Translations under genes and position numbers: made by a program
Shown: positions 16,447-23,810 of the stretch, one piece after another
How positions within the stretch are numbered: the first letter of the stretch is position 1
Layout: the number at the start of each line of letters is the position of its first letter
Source: Halanaerobium sp. MA284_MarDTE_T2
GTDB taxonomy: Bacteria > Bacillota > Halanaerobiia > Halanaerobiales > Halanaerobiaceae
Assembly (NCBI RefSeq): GCF_003337245.1
Contig: NZ_QPJE01000001.1
Span: forward strand, 62,001 to 126,000
Reading direction: 5' to 3'
Length of the DNA: 64,000 nucleotides
The notes under the pieces: model-generated
Told to the model about the DNA's origin: nothing
Database searches by the model: none
What the model saw: the letters and a program-made list of their open reading frames with translations, nothing else

Positions 16447-18503
16447 TGAACATTCAGTTAGAAAAAGAAGTACAGTATGTAAAAGGTGTTGGTCCAAAAT
16501 GGGCTGAATTTCTTGAAAAATTAAATATCAAAACAGTTAAAGATCTGCTGTATTATTTCCCCCGAGAATATGAAGATCGCCGCCAGATTACTGAAATGAG
16601 ATATGCCAGTCCAGGTCAGCAAGTAAATCTAAAAGGTAGAGTGCTTAAGGTTGAGTTAAAAAAAATCAGAAAAGGTTTTGATATTTTAAAAGTAACTTTT
16701 TCTGATGATACTGATGCTGTAAATGGTATATGGTTTAATCAGAATTATCTTCAGAGTAATTTTAAAAAGGGGGAATTTTATTTATTAACAGGTAAAATAA
16801 GTGAAAAGAATTGGAGAAAATATAAAAGTAAAGATATTAATAATCCTGTTTACGAAAAACTGGATGTAGATTATCCTATTTTAAATACGGGCAGAATTGT
16901 ACCTATATATTCACTGACTGAAGGAATTAGTCAGCGAAAGCTAAGAAGAATAATATCCAATGCTTTAATTGATTTAAATGATAATCTTAAAGAACTGCTG
17001 CCTGATTATATTTTAAAAAAATACCATTTTCCTACTTTAAAAAAATCACTGTCTGCAGTACATTTTCCAAAAAATAAAAAAGATTATATTTCTGCCCATA
17101 TGAGGCTTGCTTTTGAAGAGTTATTTCTTTTTCAGCTTTATTTTTTAAATGAAAAAAAGAAATATAATATTGAAGATGGAATAAAACATGATTACAAAAA
17201 AGAAAAAATGGATAGTTTTATCAATAGTCTGAAATTTGATCTTACAGATGCACAAAAAAGAGTTTGGCAGGAGATAAGAAATGATTTAGAAAGAAAACAG
17301 CCTATGTTACGTCTGCTGCAGGGGGATGTCGGTTCCGGTAAAACAATTATTGCTGCACTTGCATTATTAGAAACAATTGCAAATGGTTATCAGGGTGTAT
17401 TTATGGCTCCAACAGAAATTTTGGCTGAACAGCACTATTTAAAATTCAAAGAACTATTTGCTGATTTTAACTATAATATTGAAATTATTGTGGGAAGTTT
17501 AAAATCTTCAAAAAGAGATTCACTAGAAAAAGCAGTAGCAAATGGAGAAATCGATTTAATAATAGGTACCCATGCCCTTTTTCAGGAAAGCATAAACTAT
17601 CATAAAATCGGTTTAATAGTTATAGATGAACAGCACCGCTTTGGAGTTGAACAGAGGCATAAATTAAAAGAAAAAGGAGATAGACCTGACCTTTTAATAA
17701 TGACTGCTACTCCGATTCCGCGGTCTATGGCAATGCTGATTTATGGTGATCTGGATCTTTCAATAATAGATGAGATGCCTCCAGGTAGAAAAACAATTGC
17801 TACTTTCTGGAGGAGAAAAAATAGAAGACCAAAAATTTATAGTTTTGTTCGAGACAAAGTAAAAGAAGGCAGACAGGCATATATAGTATGTCCCCTCATT
17901 GAACCTTCAGAAGAAATGCCGGAGCTTGTTTCTGCTGAAGAACTTTATGAAATTTTGGGTGATAGTATTTTTAAATATTTTGAAATTGCTTTAATTCACA
18001 GCCAGATAAATGCTGAAGAAAAGAAAGATATTATGGATGCTTTTAGAGATGGGAAAATAGATATACTTGTTGCAACAACTGTTATTGAAGTAGGGGTTGA
18101 TGTTTCTAATGCTACAATAATGGTTATAGAAAATGCTGAACGATTTGGGTTGGCACAGCTGCATCAGCTGCGGGGAAGGGTTGGAAGAGGGAAAACACAG
18201 TCATTTTGTATTTTGATATCTGATCCTCCTGGAGAAGATGCGGAAAGAAGGCTGGAGATAATGACCCACAGCAGTGATGGTTTTTTAATTGCAGAAGAAG
18301 ATTTAAAAATGAGGGGACCAGGTGAATTTTTTGGCACTAGGCAGCATGGTATTGATGATTTGAAAGCTGCCAACCTTATTGAAGATAAACATATTCTAAA
18401 AAAAGCTAGAGAAGAAGCTTTGAAAATGGTAAAAGACATTAGATGGGAAGAAAAATATCCTCTTCTCAAAGAAAAAATAGAAAATATAAAATTAAAGATA
18501 TAG
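16446..18503 (+). CDS. recG: ATP-dependent DNA helicase RecG
   Basis: Reverses stalled forks and branch-migrates Holliday junctions. The wedge OB domain occupies the first 240 residues or so. The helicase motifs are intact, in contrast to priA in this window: Walker A GDVGSGKT (about 293-300), APTEILAEQH, DEQHRFGVEQR (about 394-404), TATPIPRS, and motif VI QLRGRVGRG (about 574-582). The TRQHG segment near the C-terminus is the usual RecG tail. Length, 685 residues, is normal. It is translationally coupled to the degV gene by a one-base overlap. Confidence 0.97.
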   Translation: MNIQLEKEVQYVKGVGPKWAEFLEKLNIKTVKDLLYYFPREYEDRRQITEMRYASPGQQVNLKGRVLKVELKKIRKGFDILKVTFSDDTDAVNGIWFNQNYLQSNFKKGEFYLLTGKISEKNWRKYKSKDINNPVYEKLDVDYPILNTGRIVPIYSLTEGISQRKLRRIISNALIDLNDNLKELLPDYILKKYHFPTLKKSLSAVHFPKNKKDYISAHMRLAFEELFLFQLYFLNEKKKYNIEDGIKHDYKKEKMDSFINSLKFDLTDAQKRVWQEIRNDLERKQPMLRLLQGDVGSGKTIIAALALLETIANGYQGVFMAPTEILAEQHYLKFKELFADFNYNIEIIVGSLKSSKRDSLEKAVANGEIDLIIGTHALFQESINYHKIGLIVIDEQHRFGVEQRHKLKEKGDRPDLLIMTATPIPRSMAMLIYGDLDLSIIDEMPPGRKTIATFWRRKNRRPKIYSFVRDKVKEGRQAYIVCPLIEPSEEMPELVSAEELYEILGDSIFKYFEIALIHSQINAEEKKDIMDAFRDGKIDILVATTVIEVGVDVSNATIMVIENAERFGLAQLHQLRGRVGRGKTQSFCILISDPPGEDAERRLEIMTHSSDGFLIAEEDLKMRGPGEFFGTRQHGIDDLKAANLIEDKHILKKAREEALKMVKDIRWEEKYPLLKEKIENIKLKI

Positions 18504-18519
18504 CTGGGGGTTATTACCT

Positions 18520-19062
18520 ATGAGAATCATAGCAGGTTCAGCAGGTGGTATTAAATTGAAATCTATAAAAAGCAGGCAGGTAAGACCAACTTTAGATAGA
18601 GTAAAAGAGGCTCTTTTTAATATGCTGGGCCAGTCTATCCTGGATTCTGTTTTTTTGGATCTTTATGCCGGTTTTGGTGGTATTGGAATTGAAGCACTGA
18701 GCCGGGGAGCAAAAAAAGTTGATTTTGTAGAAAAAAATAGAAAATTCGCTTCTATTATAAAAAGAAATTTAAATAAAACCAATCTCATAAATTTTGGAGA
18801 AATATACTGTGAAGATGTTTATAATTTTCTGCAGAAAACTTCAACTCAGTATGATATTATTTTTATGGATCCACCTTATAATAAAGGTTATGTTAAAAAA
18901 ACTATAAATATTATATTAGAAAATAGGATTTTAAACTCCAGGGGATTAATAGTTATAGAAACTGCTTCTGATGAAAAAATAGATTTAGGCAAAAAATTTC
19001 AGATGATTCGCGAACGTAAATACGGTAGTTCTCAAATATATATTTATAAGTTGAGTTTATAG
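18520..19062 (+). CDS. rsmD: 16S rRNA (guanine-966-N2) methyltransferase RsmD
   Basis: Methylates G966 of 16S rRNA. The 180-residue Rossmann methyltransferase begins with the characteristic MRIIAGSAGG and RPTLDRVKEALFN segments, has the SAM-binding LDLYAGFGGIGIEALSRGA (about residues 46-64) and the catalytic DPPYNKGY (about 117-124). It follows recG by 16 bases and precedes coaD by 12 bases; recG-rsmD-coaD is the common Firmicute order. Confidence 0.95.
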   Translation: MRIIAGSAGGIKLKSIKSRQVRPTLDRVKEALFNMLGQSILDSVFLDLYAGFGGIGIEALSRGAKKVDFVEKNRKFASIIKRNLNKTNLINFGEIYCEDVYNFLQKTSTQYDIIFMDPPYNKGYVKKTINIILENRILNSRGLIVIETASDEKIDLGKKFQMIRERKYGSSQIYIYKLSL

Positions 19063-19074
19063 AGGGAGGTTGTT

Positions 19075-19584
19075 ATGATAAATAAAATAGTATATCCAGG
19101 CAGTTTTGATCCAGTAACTTATGGGCATTTAGATATAGTTGAAAGGGCAGCGAATATTTTTGATGAGGTTATAATTTCTGTTTTTTTAAATCCCAATAAA
19201 GATCCGGTGTTTACCATGGAGGAAAGAGTTAATTTGCTTAAAGAATCTACTAAACATATTAAAAATGTTAGTGTGGATTCCTTTTCGGGTCTTACAACAG
19301 AATATGTTAAATCAGTTGGTGGTGAAGCAATATTGAGAGGGCTCAGAGCTGTTTCAGATTTTGAAGGTGAATTTCAGATGTCATCAATGAATAAATATCT
19401 CAATAAAGAAATAGAAACTATTTTTTTGATGACAGATTCTAAATATGCTTTTTTAAGTTCAACAGTAATCAGAGAAGCCGCTTATTTTGGTGGAGATATA
19501 AGTGATCTGGTGCCTGAATTTGTAGCAGAAAAATTAAAAAATAAAATGGCTGCTGTTCGGAGTGATCAAGATGGAAAAAATTAA
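19075..19584 (+). CDS. coaD: Phosphopantetheine adenylyltransferase
   Basis: Penultimate step of coenzyme A synthesis: 4'-phosphopantetheine plus ATP gives dephospho-CoA. The nucleotidyltransferase signature GSFDPVTYGHLD is at about residues 9-20, and the second ATP motif FLSSTVIREAA at about 127-137. The 169-residue length is normal. AGGGAGG precedes the ATG. The following 107 bases (19585-19691) hold only a short hairpin-like CTGCA/TGCAG repeat and the ribosome site of the next gene. Confidence 0.96.
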   Translation: MINKIVYPGSFDPVTYGHLDIVERAANIFDEVIISVFLNPNKDPVFTMEERVNLLKESTKHIKNVSVDSFSGLTTEYVKSVGGEAILRGLRAVSDFEGEFQMSSMNKYLNKEIETIFLMTDSKYAFLSSTVIREAAYFGGDISDLVPEFVAEKLKNKMAAVRSDQDGKN

Positions 19585-19691
19585 AATTATAACTGTGAGT
19601 ACTTCAGGTCTGCAGTATTCATAATGCAGGATTTGCCATTCCAAAATTTTAGGATAAAATATGTTTTATACCATACAGGAGGAGTTAACAA

Positions 19692-20642
19692 ATGACATTA
19701 ACCAGTTTTTTAAAACTGGTAGAGATAAGAACCAAAATTGCCAGTATTACTCCCTTTATACTGGGAAACATATATGCTTTTTATTTTTACAGGAGCTTTA
19801 ATTTACATAATTTTTTGCTTATGTTTTTATCTCTTCTTTCTATAGATATGGCTACAACAGCGATTAATAATTATCAGGATTACAAAAAAGCACAGCAGAA
19901 AAAAGGATATAATTATGAATCACATAATGCAGTTGTAAAATATAATTTATCGGTAAAAAATGTTAAAATTGTTATTGGATCACTACTGACTGCTGCTTCA
20001 GCTTTTGGCGTTTTGCTGTTTTTAAATACTGATATTGTTGTTCTGCTTTTGGGTGTGATATCTTTTTTAATAGGTATTTTATATACTTGTGGCCCGATTC
20101 CAATTTCGAGAACACCTGCTGGTGAAATTTTTTCTGGGTTTTTAATGGGTTTTTTAATTCCAATGCTGACTATTTATATACATAATATGAGTTTAATCAA
20201 TATTTTTACAGAAGGAGTATTTTTTACTGTTCAATTCAATTGGATAGAGATATTAAAAATATTTTTAGCAACATTCCCTCTTACTGCAGGTATTGCTAAT
20301 ATTATGCTTGCCAATAATATTTGTGATATAGAAGATGATTTAGAAAACAATAGATATACTCTGCCAATATATATTGGCAGAGATAAATCTCTAAAATTAT
20401 TTAAAATTTTTTATTATTTATGTTATTTATTTATACTGATTACAGCTGTTTTTAAGATAGTTCCTTTTTATTCTCTTTTAACTTTTGTAACTATTCCTGC
20501 AGTAGTAAAAAATATAAATTATTTTTTGCAAAAACAGGACAAAAAAGAAACTTTTATACTGTCTATTAAAAACTTTATTATAATAAATTACAGCTATATT
20601 ATTTCTTTCTTAATTGCTTTTATTATTAAATATAAATTTTAG
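19692..20642 (+). CDS. UbiA-family membrane prenyltransferase (MenA-like)
   Basis: An integral membrane protein of 316 residues with about eight hydrophobic segments. UbiA-family enzymes transfer a polyprenyl group to an aromatic or other acceptor. The two aspartate-rich regions are visible but the first is modified: INNYQDYKKAQ (about residues 57-67) and NNICDIEDDLENNRY (about 218-232), followed by TLPIYIGR, a pattern typical of the MenA branch. No other menaquinone genes are in the window, and the organism looks fermentative, so the acceptor is uncertain. An ACAGGAGG site precedes the ATG. It begins the accessory block between coaD and the NhaC operon. Confidence 0.78.
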   Translation: MTLTSFLKLVEIRTKIASITPFILGNIYAFYFYRSFNLHNFLLMFLSLLSIDMATTAINNYQDYKKAQQKKGYNYESHNAVVKYNLSVKNVKIVIGSLLTAASAFGVLLFLNTDIVVLLLGVISFLIGILYTCGPIPISRTPAGEIFSGFLMGFLIPMLTIYIHNMSLINIFTEGVFFTVQFNWIEILKIFLATFPLTAGIANIMLANNICDIEDDLENNRYTLPIYIGRDKSLKLFKIFYYLCYLFILITAVFKIVPFYSLLTFVTIPAVVKNINYFLQKQDKKETFILSIKNFIIINYSYIISFLIAFIIKYKF

Positions 20643-20761
20643 TTAAAATAAAACTGTACCTACTTTTTGTAATAGTTTATTATTTGTCAGCGTTTATTGT
20701 CGTAAATAAAACAAATACAATGTTATTTGACGTAACGGAATTTAACGAAGGAGGAAATAAT

Positions 20762-20932
20762 ATGAGTTTATTAGGAAATATTATCTGGTTTATTTTTGGG
20801 GGATTTATAGAAGCTGTAGGCTGGTGGTTTTTTGGGATATTATGGTATGCAACAATAATTGGAATTCCGGTGGGTAAACAGTGTTTTAAACTTGCTAAAA
20901 TGCAGCTTGCTCCTTTTGGAAAAAAGTGGTAG
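20762..20932 (+). CDS. YccF-domain membrane protein, first half
   Basis: The 56-residue product is one DUF307/YccF repeat: LLGNIIWFIFGGF at the start, a tryptophan-rich helix, then TIIGIPVGKQCFKLAK and the PFGKK end. YccF proteins normally carry two such repeats in one chain of about 120 residues. Here the frame stops at a TAG (20930-20932) directly after GGA AAA AAG TGG, and the second repeat continues in the -1 frame. The ATG at 20762 follows an AAGGAGG site; the longer upstream reading frame has no ribosome site. The function of YccF is unknown. It is either one half of a two-gene pair or the short product of a frameshifting gene. Confidence 0.8.
   Translation: MSLLGNIIWFIFGGFIEAVGWWFFGILWYATIIGIPVGKQCFKLAKMQLAPFGKKW
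20920..20926 (+). promoter_or_regulatory. A AAA AAG slippery heptamer, candidate -1 frameshift site
   Basis: The heptamer is in exactly the phase required for simultaneous slippage (zero frame GGA AAA AAG TGG TAG). A -1 shift bypasses the TAG and reads through GTG GTA GAA into the second YccF repeat. A short AGTGG/CCACT inverted repeat begins at the end of the site; it is a weak stimulator at best. An indel in the A-run would look the same. Confidence 0.45.
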
Positions 20933-21123
20933 AAAAAGAAAGTTCCACTATTGGATTTATTGCCAATATAATCTGGATAATATTTTTTGGCTGGGAACTT
21001 GCTGTGGCAAATCTAATATCTGCTTTAATATTTGCTGTTACAATTATCGGCATTCCCTTTGCCAAACAGAGTTTAAAATTGGCTTATTTATCTTTAATGC
21101 CGTTTGGTAAAGATATAAAATAA
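20926..21123 (+). CDS. YccF-domain membrane protein, second half
   Basis: The 65-residue frame encodes the second YccF repeat: TIGFIANIIWIIFFGWE, a hydrophobic helix, then TIIGIPFAKQSLKLAY and LSLMPFGKDIK. It parallels the first half residue by residue, which identifies it as the other repeat. The only candidate independent start is a GTG at 20926 that overlaps the end of the first half and lacks a clear ribosome site; the purine-rich GGAAAAAA just before it is a poor match. Translation is therefore more likely by a -1 frameshift from the first half or by coupled re-initiation. Confidence 0.75.
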   Translation: MVEKESSTIGFIANIIWIIFFGWELAVANLISALIFAVTIIGIPFAKQSLKLAYLSLMPFGKDIK

Positions 21124-21146
21124 AGAAATTTATGAGGTGAGTTTTT

Positions 21147-22007
21147 TTGTATATTGAAGACTGTGCACTTGTGCTGGAAGGTGGAGGAATGAGAGGTGCT
21201 TTTACAGCAGGTATTATAAAATTTTTGCTGGAAAAGAATCTTATATTTGAATATGTTGTTGGAGTTTCAGCTGGGGCAAATAATGGAGCTAATTATGTTT
21301 CCAGACAGGTTGATAGAAACAAAAAAATATTTGTTGATTTAGTGGAAGATGAGAGGTATATGGGTATAAAAAATCTTATTAAAGAAGGCAATTATTTTGG
21401 TATGGATTTTTTGTTTCATGAGCTTCCACATAAAATACTTCCTTTTGATTATGAAAACTTTTTAAAATCAAACAGCAAACTGGTTGTTGGTGTTACAGAC
21501 TGTACAGCAGGAAAAGCTGTTTTTTTACAACCTAAAAATTGCGGCAGCCAGAAAAAAATAGACAAGATTTTTAAAGCTACAAGCAGTCTGCCTTTAATTT
21601 CTACTCCTGTTAAAATGGGAGGGAGAGTATATTTTGATGGTGGAATTACAGCACCTATACCGGTTAATAGGGCTGAGGCTGATGGATATAAAAAAAATCT
21701 GATCGTTTTAACACGAGAAAATAATTACAGGAAAAAACCTTTAAAAGCGGGTTTTTTATTGAATTTTTTTCTTAAAGATTATCCACAACTGGTTGATCAA
21801 CTTAAAAATCGCTATAAAGTTTATAACCGAACTATAGATTATATCAGAAAGAAAGAAAAAAAAGGAGATTTTTTTGTTTTTAGACCGCAAAATTTGGCTA
21901 TAGATAGATTTAGTAAAGATAAAGAAAAATTAAAAGAACTTTATAATTCGGCTTATAAAATTGCAGAAAATCGTTCTAAAGAACTATTAGACTGGCTGAA
22001 AAGCTGA
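21147..22007 (+). CDS. Patatin-like phospholipase family protein
   Basis: A 286-residue cytosolic hydrolase of the patatin fold, probably a lipid acyl hydrolase. The oxyanion loop GGGMRGAF is at about residues 12-19, the nucleophile serine in GVSAGANNG (about 37-45) and the catalytic aspartate in YFDGGITAPIPV (about 168-179). The C-terminal part beyond residue 200 matches the YjjU/RssA-like group. The start is TTG at 21147, 6 bases after GAGGTGA. It lies 24 bases after YccF and 29 bases before the TtcA-like gene. A second, distinct patatin gene is at 37.7 kb. The substrate is unknown. Confidence 0.87.
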   Translation: MYIEDCALVLEGGGMRGAFTAGIIKFLLEKNLIFEYVVGVSAGANNGANYVSRQVDRNKKIFVDLVEDERYMGIKNLIKEGNYFGMDFLFHELPHKILPFDYENFLKSNSKLVVGVTDCTAGKAVFLQPKNCGSQKKIDKIFKATSSLPLISTPVKMGGRVYFDGGITAPIPVNRAEADGYKKNLIVLTRENNYRKKPLKAGFLLNFFLKDYPQLVDQLKNRYKVYNRTIDYIRKKEKKGDFFVFRPQNLAIDRFSKDKEKLKELYNSAYKIAENRSKELLDWLKS

Positions 22008-22035
22008 CTGATGAATTTAAAAGGGAGTTTTTAAT

Positions 22036-22815
22036 ATGGAGTTGAGGTTGGAAAGGTGGATAAATCATCGAATTGTTAAAGCAATGGCTGAATTTGAAAT
22101 GATTGAAGAAGGAGATAATGTTTTGGTTGGACTTTCCGGTGGTAAAGACAGCAGTTTTTTGCTTTATGCTCTGGCAGTATTAAAAAAATATTTTTCTGTT
22201 CAATTTAATTTGAAAGCAGCAACTGTTAACCCTGGCTTTAATGATAAAGAAATTTATGATGATTTATCTTTTTTTGCAGATGAATTAAATATACAGTATG
22301 AGATTATTGAAACTGAAATTGCTCAATATATTTTAAATGAAGATGTAGATAATCCATGTTCAAAATGTGCACATTTTCGAAAAGGAGCACTTGTCAGCTA
22401 TATGAAAGAAAACAATTGTAATAAACTGGCTTTTGGTCATCATTATGATGATGCTGTGGAAACTTTTTTGATGAGTATTATTTATTCAGGGCAGATATCT
22501 TCACTGCAGCCTTTTCGCTATTTAAGCCAGAATAATGTTTATATAATTCGTCCACTGATTTTTCTGCGTGAAGATACAATAATTAGGGAGATCAAAAAAC
22601 TGGATATAAATATTTTAGAAAGTAATTGTCCTTATGATAAAATGAACAAAAGAGCTGAAATAAAAGAAAGTTTTGCTGATTTATTTAGGAATAAACAGCT
22701 TTTTTATAATACTGCCGCTGCAATGAGGGCTGGAAGAAGAATAGAACTCTGGCCTGAAAAAAAAGATGAAAAAATGATAAGTGAAAAGATGAATTATTTT
22801 TGGAAAGGTAAATGA
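22036..22815 (+). CDS. TtcA-family tRNA 2-thiolation protein
   Basis: PP-loop ATP pyrophosphatase related to TtcA, which thiolates cytidine 32 of tRNA with an iron-sulfur cluster. The PP-loop VGLSGGKDSSF is at about residues 33-43. The paired cysteines CSKC are at about 111-114, and a third cysteine lies in LESNCPYDK near 198, as in the cluster-binding enzymes. AFGHHYDDAVETF is the conserved second ATP-site motif. The length, 259 residues, suits the short TtcA group. An AAAAGGGAG site precedes the ATG. The assignment to the family is firm; the exact tRNA position is not shown by the sequence. Confidence 0.85.
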   Translation: MELRLERWINHRIVKAMAEFEMIEEGDNVLVGLSGGKDSSFLLYALAVLKKYFSVQFNLKAATVNPGFNDKEIYDDLSFFADELNIQYEIIETEIAQYILNEDVDNPCSKCAHFRKGALVSYMKENNCNKLAFGHHYDDAVETFLMSIIYSGQISSLQPFRYLSQNNVYIIRPLIFLREDTIIREIKKLDINILESNCPYDKMNKRAEIKESFADLFRNKQLFYNTAAAMRAGRRIELWPEKKDEKMISEKMNYFWKGK

Positions 22816-22833
22816 GATATAAAATCATTTTAT

Positions 22834-22962
22834 GCCAGTATTGAAGCATCCCTTAGAGATTGGGATTCTTTTGAAGTACCTCATTTTTAATACAGCCTGT
22901 ATACTGTGTTAAAAGAAAATTATAATCGAATTCACAGTACAATTGGAGGACATAAAAAATGA
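22834..22962 (+). pseudogene. Probable transposase C-terminal remnant
   Basis: One frame reads ASIEASLRDWDSFEVPHF, a stop at 22888-22890, then YSLYTVLKENYNRIHSTIGG and HKK before another stop. The YNRIHSTIGG part resembles the YN-R-HS-LGY end of the DDE/integrase-core transposases (IS3-like group), which supports an IS remnant. No start, no DDE core and no inverted repeats remain. The rest of 22816-23169 (354 bases) is AT-rich; it holds a 22-codon reading frame after an ATTGGAGGA site (from 22959), which I do not consider a supported gene, and the ribosome site of the nitroreductase gene. Confidence 0.35.
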
Positions 22963-23169
22963 ATTATGACAGAGGAAATAAAAAAGGCAGATTAATTTTG
23001 GAAGCTTGTAATTTTGGGAGCTTGTAATATTGTAAATTTAATTGAAGAGTAATTAGATTTATTTTTAGCAGTAATTTGAAGGAATTAGACAGCATTTGTA
23101 GAAATTAATAATTAAAGCTGTTCGGCTGATCTTTATACAAATTTTATTATTATAAAAAGGGGAGATAAT

Positions 23170-23733
23170 GTGTTAAAAGATCTGGTATTAAAAAACAGAA
23201 GTGTAAGACGATTTCAGGAAAAGAAGAAAATTGGCAGAAAAACTCTTGAAGAACTTATTGATTTTGCACGAATAACACCCTCGGCATCCAATCTGCAGCC
23301 CTTAAAATATTTAATTTTTGAGAGTGAAGGTAATGATAAAATTTTTCCATATACAAACTGGGCAGGATATTTAAAAGACTGGGATGGACCTGAAGAAGGT
23401 GAAAGACCAGCTGCATATATTGTAGTTGTGGGAGACAGGGAAATTTCCACAAATTACTGGGCTGATCCTGGAATAGCAATGCAGACAATTTTATTGAGAG
23501 CAGTAGAAAAAGGATTCAATGGGTGCATTTTGGGAGCAATTGATAAAAAAGGAATTCGAACTAAAATTGAGCTTGATGAAAGGTATGATATTTTATATGT
23601 AGTTGCTCTTGGTTATCCAGCTGAAGAAGTGGTTCTGGAAAAATGCGAGGATGATGATATTAAATACTGGCGTGATAATAATGATCTTCATCATGTTCCA
23701 AAGAGGAAACTTGAGGATATTATATTAAATTAG
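23170..23733 (+). CDS. Nitroreductase family protein
   Basis: An FMN-dependent NAD(P)H oxidoreductase of 187 residues. The N-terminal NRSVRRFQE (about residues 9-17) and TPSASNLQPLKYLIF (about 37-51) are FMN-phosphate binding segments, and the GCILGAIDKKGIR and VALGYPAEE motifs near the C-terminus are typical. It is close to the short single-domain nitroreductases of clostridia; its physiological substrate is not evident. The start is GTG at 23170 after GGGGAG. A terminator follows, so it is probably a separate transcription unit. Confidence 0.88.
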   Translation: MLKDLVLKNRSVRRFQEKKKIGRKTLEELIDFARITPSASNLQPLKYLIFESEGNDKIFPYTNWAGYLKDWDGPEEGERPAAYIVVVGDREISTNYWADPGIAMQTILLRAVEKGFNGCILGAIDKKGIRTKIELDERYDILYVVALGYPAEEVVLEKCEDDDIKYWRDNNDLHHVPKRKLEDIILN

Positions 23734-23759
23734 AATAAAGTTAAGATAAAGTTACGATA

Positions 23760-23784
23760 AACTGCCGCTTCAGCGGCAGTTTTA
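23760..23784 (+). terminator. Rho-independent terminator after the nitroreductase gene
   Basis: A perfect 9-bp stem, AACTGCCGC with GCGGCAGTT, a TTCA loop and a TTTT run at the end of the stem. It is the strongest hairpin of this section and separates the nitroreductase gene from the GGDEF/EAL gene. Confidence 0.85.
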
Positions 23785-23810
23785 ATAATTATATTTATAG
23801 GGTGATAATA

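Noticed and set aside
20859-21110. 83-codon plus-strand frame overlapping both YccF halves
   Set aside because: It is in the third frame, its translation is rich in Cys and Asn with no family resemblance, and the two YccF repeats explain the other frames.
22959-23027. 22-codon plus-strand frame after ATTGGAGGA
   Set aside because: The ribosome site is plausible, but the frame lies in what looks like decayed transposon sequence and has no recognisable feature.
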